From CAZGYE01 sp964530165 (GTDB taxonomy: Bacteria > Planctomycetota > Planctomycetia > Planctomycetales > Planctomycetaceae): a stretch of DNA of 26,804 nucleotides. The notes beneath the pieces are model-generated. The model was not told where the DNA came from, did not search any database, and worked only from the letters and a program-made list of their open reading frames with translations. A program made the translations under genes and the position numbers. Positions within the stretch are counted from its first letter, which is position 1. Each line of letters begins with the position of its first letter. Below, in pieces: positions 21,348 to 26,804 of this stretch. The DNA is taken from positions 1 through 26,804 of the forward strand of contig CAZGYE010000036.1 in assembly GCA_964530165.1 (NCBI GenBank). The letters run 5' to 3'.

Positions 21348-22412
21348 ATGAGCACCCTGAAGGTCGGCATCGTCGGAGCCGGAGGGATTGCGGCCAAGCT
21401 GCATTTACCGGAGCTGCGGACCGTCGACGGCGTGGAAGTGGTTGTGGTTAGCGGCCGGCGGCGATCGAGATTGGAGACCGTCTGCCGCAAGTTCGACGTG
21501 CCCCGATGGACGCAACGTTACGCAGAAGTCGTGGGTGATCCGCAGATTGACGCCGTCCTCATTTCGCTGCCGCATCCGCTGCACGTCGAGTGGGGCTTGA
21601 AATCGCTCGCAGCGGGCAAACACGTCTACATGCAAAAGCCACTGTGCACGTCGCTGGAAGAGGCCGATCGCTTCGTCGCCGCCGTCGAGGAAAACGACCG
21701 CACGGTCTTGGCGTTGCCGTACGTTTCGCGGCCTCACGTGCTGGCGGCCCGGAAGCTGGCCGCCGAGGGGAAGCTGGGCCGCATCTCCGCCGCCCGCGCC
21801 CGGCAGAGTCACGGCGGACCGGAAGTCTACTACGCCGGCATTCAAGCCATCCTGGACGAGAAGCCGGACGACGCTCTCTGGTTCTTCGACGCCGACCAGG
21901 CCGACGTCGGCGCCCTGTTCGACATGGGCGTGTACCCCATTGCCACGCTGGTGACAATCGTCGGCTCGGTCCGCGCAGTGACGGCCCGCTGCACAACGGT
22001 CGACAAACCGACCCGCCTGGAAGACACGGCCGTGCTGCTCCTGGACTTCGCATGCGGCGCGCTGGGCGTCGCCGAGACCGGCTGGTGTGACGCAGCACGG
22101 ACGACCGAGTTCTCCATTCACGGCACCGAAGGCAAAGTGGTCAGCCGCGGGCGAGAGAGCACACTCGAATACCTGCGGCCCAGTTCGACGGTCGACGAAG
22201 ACGCGCCGCTGATTGAAGAAGCGGTCGACGTCTCGGAGTTCCCGCCAACAAACTCGCACCAGCACTGGATCGACTGCATCCGGCAAGGAATCCAACCACC
22301 GCTGTCCCACGTCCGCATGGCCCGCCACATCACCGAGATCATGCTGGCCGCCCTCGAGTCGTCCCGCCAGGGCCGGACGGTGAAAATTCAATCGCGCGCC
22401 GAGTCCCGATAG
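21348..22412 (+). CDS. Gfo/Idh/MocA-family NAD(P)-dependent oxidoreductase
   Basis: Predicted cytoplasmic sugar or polyol dehydrogenase, 354 residues. The N-terminal Rossmann domain shows LKVGIVGAGGIAAKLHLPEL (dinucleotide loop), DAVLISLPHPLHVEWGLKSLAAGKHVYMQKPL with the family (E/Q)KP lysine, and LALPYVSRPHVLAARKL. The C-terminal domain has GRISAARARQSHGG and ADVGALFDMGVYPIATLV, where Asp and the GVYPI segment stand in for the usual GxxxDxGxH site. SIHGTEGKVVSRG and the tail HQHWIDCIRQG complete the family pattern. The ATG at 21348 has GGAG ten nt upstream; the GTG at 21333 is an in-frame alternative. It converges on the ceramidase-like gene. This family is greatly expanded in planctomycetes, so the substrate cannot be told. 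Confidence 0.92.
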   Translation: MSTLKVGIVGAGGIAAKLHLPELRTVDGVEVVVVSGRRRSRLETVCRKFDVPRWTQRYAEVVGDPQIDAVLISLPHPLHVEWGLKSLAAGKHVYMQKPLCTSLEEADRFVAAVEENDRTVLALPYVSRPHVLAARKLAAEGKLGRISAARARQSHGGPEVYYAGIQAILDEKPDDALWFFDADQADVGALFDMGVYPIATLVTIVGSVRAVTARCTTVDKPTRLEDTAVLLLDFACGALGVAETGWCDAARTTEFSIHGTEGKVVSRGRESTLEYLRPSSTVDEDAPLIEEAVDVSEFPPTNSHQHWIDCIRQGIQPPLSHVRMARHITEIMLAALESSRQGRTVKIQSRAESR

Positions 22413-22460
22413 GTCAGGCTCCCGCCTGCCGTGATTCAACATGATGTGACCACGTTGTCG

Positions 22461-23996
22461 TCAGTCGAGCTCCGGCGGAACGGGGCGTCTGCCGGGGCGC
22501 GGTTGGAACGGGGGCGCCTTCGGGCGTGTGGGCGCGTCGCCGGGCGTCATTTGGGCGGCCAGATCGAGCGAGGCCTCGACGATCCGCCGGCCCGCCGTCG
22601 GCTCCAGATTGGTGACGCTGGTCAGCCGCGTCTCGTATCCGCCGCCATGTGGGCCAAAGGCCTCTTCGGTGGGCACGTAAGCGACGAAACCGTTGGCATA
22701 TCCGACTGGAAAGGTGAACGGGAACGGGCTCTTGGCTCTGATTTCCAGTCCCAACTGGCAGAACAGCTCGGCCGGATTCGCCAGAAAGACTGCCGGTCCC
22801 ACCTGGATCGATTGCACCTCCACGTCGATGACCGGCTCTTTGGCCAGAAGAGCGTCCAACAGCACAATCTCTTTGGCAAAGGTCCACTGGGTGCGGCCCA
22901 CCTTTTTCGGGTCTTGCTTGACCAATTCGTAGCAGCGTCGCACTCGTTCGGGTTTTGGCGCGCGGCGTTTCAGCGGCAGCACCGTCGAGCGGGCATCGAG
23001 CGGGAGCAGCGCGCCCGGCGTCATGTTCAACAGCACCTTGACCGCCTCAGCCCCGATCCGTCCGCCCACGAACTGGGCGTCGCGCTCGCCTCGTCTCCTG
23101 GCAAATCGGCTCAGGTTGTCGACCTGGGTGACGTCGCCCGCTGCACCTTGCAGAAAGACGACGATCGCGTCGGACCCCATGCCACCGCGAATGGTTTGCT
23201 CCAGGTAGTAGATGTAGTTGGCGGAAATGCCGCCGGGGTTGGTCGTGGCGTGACAGGCGAAGTTGACCACGCAGCCGAGAAACTTCCCCTTTGCGTCCCA
23301 CGCTCCGAGCACGCCGACCTGGGGATCGGTTGGACCGGCGTAGTCGACACTGTCAGGGTTTCCTTGACCGGGATGAGTGTAAGTGACCCCGCTTTTCATG
23401 CGCAGGCGGCGGTTGAACGCCACTTTGTCTTCGATACCGGCGCCCACGCCCAGGCGGGCCTCTGCCCGACAACGATCGGCCCGGCAAACCGCAGCGACAA
23501 TCTCCTCCTGCACGCGCCGCAGATAGCCGGCATCGGCGCAGGACGACTTCTCGTAAGCAAGCGACCGCACAAACGGCGAGGCGTGATCGTATTCTCCCGG
23601 CTGGACGATGCCCAACGGTCCGGAAGAGTGCGAATGGGAAGCACCGACGAGCACCGCCTCGGGCGGGATGCCGCACTTCTCGTAGATCTCTTTCCTGACT
23701 GCCTGGACCGGCTCGCGCCAGATGAACCCGGCATCCAGCCCCACCAGTGCGACGCGCTTTTTGCCGTCGTCGAAGACCACCGCCCGCACCTTGCACGGGT
23801 CGTGAATGCTCTTGCAGTAGGCCTTGCCGTATCCGCCCGGCACTTCCATCCCCACTTGGGGCGTGATGTCGGCCTCGGCAAATCCAACCTTCAGCAAGGG
23901 GACCGGTTTTTCCGCACGCGCGTTACTCGAAAGCAGTCCCGTCATACACGCGACTGAAGCGGTTAAAGCCACGACTTGGCGAGGCACTCTCAGCAT
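22461..23996 (-). CDS. Exported neutral/alkaline ceramidase-like protein
   Basis: A 511-residue exported protein resembling the N-terminal domain of neutral ceramidases (zinc-dependent amidases). The signal peptide is MLRVPRQVVALTASVACMTG...ARA. The mature start LLKVGFAEADITPQVGMEVPGGYG is the family opening. GASHSHSSGPLG and VVNFACHATT supply the two His of the zinc site at the expected places, and VVFLQGAAGDVTQVDN matches the family core. YANGFVAYVPTEEAFGPHGGGYE lies near the end. The ATG at 23996 has AGGAG eight nt upstream and starts the signal peptide; the frame opens at 24092. Planctomycete members may act on other amides or esters. It lies 50 nt downstream of the Tat-type gene, probably in one operon. 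Confidence 0.9.
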   Translation of the reverse strand: MLRVPRQVVALTASVACMTGLLSSNARAEKPVPLLKVGFAEADITPQVGMEVPGGYGKAYCKSIHDPCKVRAVVFDDGKKRVALVGLDAGFIWREPVQAVRKEIYEKCGIPPEAVLVGASHSHSSGPLGIVQPGEYDHASPFVRSLAYEKSSCADAGYLRRVQEEIVAAVCRADRCRAEARLGVGAGIEDKVAFNRRLRMKSGVTYTHPGQGNPDSVDYAGPTDPQVGVLGAWDAKGKFLGCVVNFACHATTNPGGISANYIYYLEQTIRGGMGSDAIVVFLQGAAGDVTQVDNLSRFARRRGERDAQFVGGRIGAEAVKVLLNMTPGALLPLDARSTVLPLKRRAPKPERVRRCYELVKQDPKKVGRTQWTFAKEIVLLDALLAKEPVIDVEVQSIQVGPAVFLANPAELFCQLGLEIRAKSPFPFTFPVGYANGFVAYVPTEEAFGPHGGGYETRLTSVTNLEPTAGRRIVEASLDLAAQMTPGDAPTRPKAPPFQPRPGRRPVPPELD

Positions 23997-24046
23997 TTCA
24001 TCGTCTCCTGTGCCAGTTTCTAGCGAAGATTCCGTAGACAGGATGA

Positions 24047-25258
24047 TTAACCGGAAGTCCACTCCCGCAGCCGCCAGTAGGCCAGCAGCCAAGAGGTGAC
24101 GCTTGTGTCGGAGATGCTGTCTGGCATGCGATACTGTCGCATCTGTTGAATGTCGGACAGTCGCTTGAGGATTGTCACGGCCAGTTCGGTGGCACGAATC
24201 GCCGGGTGCAGTTGCTGCACGAATGTTGCCGCCGAGGCGAGACGTGTGCCTTGCGAGGTTTTTTTGGGTGGGCTGTCGCCCTCGAAGGCGTTGCCACGTC
24301 GATCAATGTGTTTGGCCGCGCGTTCCCACAGCACGGCGATCAACTTTGCCAGGCGCGGGTCATCGCAGCCTTCGCGGATGGCCAGATGGAAGCCCTCGAT
24401 GAGCAGTGAGGTCATGTTGAAGTTTGCGAGTTTTTCGTCGGTCATCGCGGCATTGATGGCTTCTTTGAAGCTGGCAAGATGCCGGAGGTAGCTCTGATTT
24501 CCGGTAACGTTGGCCGCCAGCGTGACCATAGGCACGAAAAGCCCCAGCGCGTGATGATGCGTCTGCGCGGTCACGATGGTGCGGTGACGGTAGGCGTGAC
24601 GGAATTTTCGCGCGATGAAGAAGTCCGCCGCATCGACAAAAAAACGATTGATCGCGGTCACCTCATCGCGATCTGCAAGAGGTCGCCAGGCGTGCAACGC
24701 CACGATGGCTTTGGTGTATTGATCCGGACTGATCTCATGGGAATCGCGAGCCCGTGCCACGCCACCGAATGGCTTGGGCAAGTAGCCGGGCATGTAATGC
24801 CGGCCTTGCTCGGCCACGGCGAGGATCGCGCGGATCGCCCGATGTGCTGTCTGTTTCGCAGAGGCCTCGGCAGTCACTCGATGTCGCACGATCTGGCTGA
24901 GGGCGAATTCGCCAGTGGCCATCAGAGCATTTTCATACGCTAGGCAGGCCGCTTTGTCGGGTGCGTTCTGGAACCAGTCTGTCAGAACTCTCTGGTCCAT
25001 TTTGGCCAATTGTGTGTTCGTCCACGGTTCCAAGGTTTCAGCACACAGAAACGACCGGCACAGGCCATCGCCGTCCATCATGCGCGTCGTGACAAAGGTG
25101 TGAAATGAATCGGCTGTCGCTGAGAGTGGCGCGAGATCCAGCGGTTTGAGCTTCGGTGACTCGGCGCTCAGTCCGGTGTTGACAAAACGAGCCGCGATCA
25201 GTGCCGAGACCGTGCTTCCGAGGAAGCAACGTCGGGCTGGCGAGGGGATGTCGGTCAT
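24047..25258 (-). CDS. Tat-exported protein of unknown function
   Basis: Not recognised. The 403-residue product starts MTDIPSPARRCFLGSTVSAL, a twin-arginine-type leader (RRCFLG plus hydrophobic stretch), so folded export, possibly with a cofactor, is likely. The rest is mostly helical with paired aromatic/His features (TAQTHHHALGLFVPMV, GYLPKPFGGVARARD, LLIEGFHLAIREG, WLLAYWRLREW). The repeated helices suggest an alpha/alpha toroid as in glucuronyl hydrolases or lyases, but no active-site motif can be named. The ATG at 25258 follows GGAAAG and gives the leader; a TTG at 25276 is in frame. It is 50 nt upstream of the ceramidase-like gene and probably co-transcribed with it. Confidence 0.75.
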   Translation of the reverse strand: MTDIPSPARRCFLGSTVSALIAARFVNTGLSAESPKLKPLDLAPLSATADSFHTFVTTRMMDGDGLCRSFLCAETLEPWTNTQLAKMDQRVLTDWFQNAPDKAACLAYENALMATGEFALSQIVRHRVTAEASAKQTAHRAIRAILAVAEQGRHYMPGYLPKPFGGVARARDSHEISPDQYTKAIVALHAWRPLADRDEVTAINRFFVDAADFFIARKFRHAYRHRTIVTAQTHHHALGLFVPMVTLAANVTGNQSYLRHLASFKEAINAAMTDEKLANFNMTSLLIEGFHLAIREGCDDPRLAKLIAVLWERAAKHIDRRGNAFEGDSPPKKTSQGTRLASAATFVQQLHPAIRATELAVTILKRLSDIQQMRQYRMPDSISDTSVTSWLLAYWRLREWTSG

Positions 25259-25446
25259 GTTGGTGCAACTTTCCAAAGGCTGCCCTGGTCCGCCGATATC
25301 TTACGCCGCAACCACCTTGGAGACCACCATGGAAACGAATCCGCCGCGAATCCCACTCCCGAAAGCCTGAATCACACGGTCTTGGCATGAAGCTGTTTTT
25401 CTGCTATCAACCGTGACCCATCATTCTTGTCACATCGGAACAATTG

Positions 25447-26804
25447 ATGCCTGCATCGGAACGCGCGCCGATCGGCTCCTCTCCGGCCCGGGACGGCCCC
25501 CAACCGCTCTCGCTGCGGCGGAATATCGTCTGGACGTTTCTGGGAAACGTGGGTCACGCCGGCTGTCAGGTGGGATTGTTGCTGGTGTTGGCCAAACTGG
25601 GAACGCCCAAAATGGTGGGCCAGTTCGTGTTAGGAATCGCGGTGGCCACACCGATCTTCATGTTCACCAATCTGGGACTGCGTTCGGTCCAGGCGACCGA
25701 CAGCCGCCGGGAGTTTCAGTTCGGCGACTATCTGGGGATGCGGTTGCTGGCCAGTTTTGTGGCACTATTCAGCGTCGTCGGCATCGGGGCCGTAGTCGGT
25801 TGCCGACGCGAGGCGCTCGGCGTCGTCATGCTGGTTGGCCTGGCGAAAGGGATCGCGTCCATCTCCGACATTTTCTACGGGTTGTTTCAGCAGCAGGAAC
25901 GGTTGGACTGGATTGCCAAGTCGAAGTTTTCGCAGGGAGTGCTCTCATTGTGCGGACTCAGTGCCGGTGTGTCTCTGACCGGCAGCGTCGTCGTGGGGGC
26001 TTACGGTTTCCTGTTTTCCTGGTTGATTGTGCTGCTGGTCTACGATCTTCCCTGTGGATTGTGCATTTTGCGTCCCAGCTCCTCGGGCGCGGGACTGTTC
26101 GACCGGCTGACCGTATTACGTCCGCGGTGGAACGTCGCACAGTGGCGTGGTCTGGCCCGGCTCGGCGTTCCGATTGGTGGCACGGCGTTGTTGAGTTCGC
26201 TGAACAAGCACATTCCCCGTTATTTCATCGTCTGGAAGCTGGGGATGGCCCAACTGGGAATCTTCGGCGCACTGGCGACCCTGATGATGGCCGGCACGAC
26301 GATCAGCCGGGCCTTGAACCAGGCGAGCTGTCCACGGCTGGCGAAATACCACGCCGCCGGCAACACCCGGGAATTTCGAAGGCTGTTCACCAAACTGCTG
26401 TTGTTCTACGTGGTCTCGGGGATTGCGGGGGTGGTTCTCGTTTGGGTGGCGGGACGACCGCTTTTGTCGCTGCTTTTCCAACCCCAATACGCCCAACACG
26501 CCGACGTGCTGGTGTACGTGATGATTGCCGCCGGGGTCACGTATGTGGCGGCTCTGTTGGACACGGCCATGATTGCCGTCCGCCTGATCCGCCCGCTGTT
26601 GCCGTTGATGGGGCTGACGATCGTGACGGTGCTGGGTGCCTGTTACTTGTTGGTCCCAGAGTATGGGCTGGCGGGCGCCGGAATGTCTTTGGCGATCAGC
26701 AAGATTCCGTGGGTCGTCGTGGGGCTGGTGTTGTTGCGGCGGTTTACCCGGCGCCGGGAAACCAGTGGATTCCGACAACAAGTTGTCGGTTTGGATACCA
26801 CAAC
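25447..26804 (+). CDS. Polysaccharide flippase-like membrane protein (3' end cut by window edge)
   Basis: The frame is open from the ATG at 25447 to the right edge, 452 visible residues. After a polar 25-residue N-terminus (MPASERAPIGSSPARDG...) come about a dozen hydrophobic segments, starting NIVWTFLGNVGHAGCQVGLL, with VGQFVLGIAVATPIFMFTNLGLRSVQATD, which is the usual opening of Wzx/RfbX-like exporters of the MOP flippase superfamily. The loop FYGLFQQQERLDWIAKS and the later YFIVWKLGMAQLGIFGALATLMMAGTTISRALNQASCPRLAKY also fit that family. Predicted role: moving lipid-linked oligosaccharide across the inner membrane, for O-antigen or exopolysaccharide. GGAA stands nine nt before the ATG. 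No stop is visible, so the length is unknown; most of the family has 400-500 residues. Glycosyltransferase genes may follow outside the window. Confidence 0.87.
   Translation, partial: MPASERAPIGSSPARDGPQPLSLRRNIVWTFLGNVGHAGCQVGLLLVLAKLGTPKMVGQFVLGIAVATPIFMFTNLGLRSVQATDSRREFQFGDYLGMRLLASFVALFSVVGIGAVVGCRREALGVVMLVGLAKGIASISDIFYGLFQQQERLDWIAKSKFSQGVLSLCGLSAGVSLTGSVVVGAYGFLFSWLIVLLVYDLPCGLCILRPSSSGAGLFDRLTVLRPRWNVAQWRGLARLGVPIGGTALLSSLNKHIPRYFIVWKLGMAQLGIFGALATLMMAGTTISRALNQASCPRLAKYHAAGNTREFRRLFTKLLLFYVVSGIAGVVLVWVAGRPLLSLLFQPQYAQHADVLVYVMIAAGVTYVAALLDTAMIAVRLIRPLLPLMGLTIVTVLGACYLLVPEYGLAGAGMSLAISKIPWVVVGLVLLRRFTRRRETSGFRQQVVGLDTT

Noticed and set aside
22431..23957. 508-codon plus-strand frame opposite the ceramidase-like gene
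   Set aside because: The minus strand carries the ceramidase motifs and a signal peptide; the plus frame has no domain.
25329..25370. 13-codon frame METNPPRIPLPKA before the flippase-like gene
   Set aside because: Too short to support without conservation, although a GGAG precedes it.
26116..26781. 221-codon minus-strand frame at the right edge
   Set aside because: Gln/His/Arg-rich shadow of the flippase-like gene, which has regular membrane segments.

Overview
The window is GC-rich bacterial DNA that most probably comes from a member of the Planctomycetota. The evidence is: a DUF1559-type protein; an N-terminal IEALEFRVLLSA motif (a variant of the planctomycete LEPR-XLL export motif) on a large RTX-repeat protein; several secreted hydrolases with signal peptides (esterase-like, serine-hydrolase-like, ceramidase-like, sugar-hydrolase-like); a Gfo/Idh/MocA oxidoreductase; and dense palindromic intergenic repeats of a kind common in these genomes. 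No rRNA, tRNA, CRISPR array, insertion sequence or phage module was seen.

Layout. 1-1879 (minus strand) is an arsenic-resistance operon, arsR-arsC-ACR3, with a perfect 7-8-7 inverted repeat just upstream of arsR as a candidate operator; the efflux gene runs off the left edge. 1948-4234 (minus) holds two tandem membrane proteins that each begin with a four-cysteine zinc ribbon; the second also carries a DUF1559 region and a secretin-N-like C-terminus. 4359-7328 (minus) holds ispD, an unknown membrane-anchored protein and a class I methyltransferase. 7522-8216 (plus) holds a 58-residue coiled-coil protein and a Tsr3/DTW-like enzyme. About 830 bp without a convincing gene follow, with a long GC hairpin. 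9047-10405 (plus) encodes a Cys-rich lipoprotein and a DUF2071 protein.

10655-15384 (plus) is the most unusual section. A free-standing receiver-like protein lacking all recognisable phosphorylation residues is followed 23 nt later by a LuxR-type regulator whose receiver keeps its Asp residues but lacks the usual Thr/Ser and Lys. Then comes a 670-bp, repeat-bearing upstream region and a 1002-residue exported protein made of about 30 RTX nonapeptides and a propeller-like C-terminal half. Its last 15 nt overlap the end of a convergent secreted sugar-hydrolase-like gene.

15370-25258 is mostly exported hydrolases on the minus strand, interrupted on the plus strand by a sulfotransferase and a Gfo/Idh/MocA oxidoreductase; a small CDGSH iron-sulfur protein is divergent from the latter. 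This looks like a loosely organised set for handling polysaccharides, esters or lipids rather than a single tight operon. Two elaborate nested palindromes sit between these genes, and two copies of a dispersed 26-nt repeat lie upstream of two of the secreted genes. 25447 to the right edge is a truncated polysaccharide-flippase-like membrane protein.

All functional calls are from reading motifs and family resemblance; no database search was possible. Starts were chosen from ribosome-binding sites, signal peptides and family N-termini and often differ from the longest reading frame.
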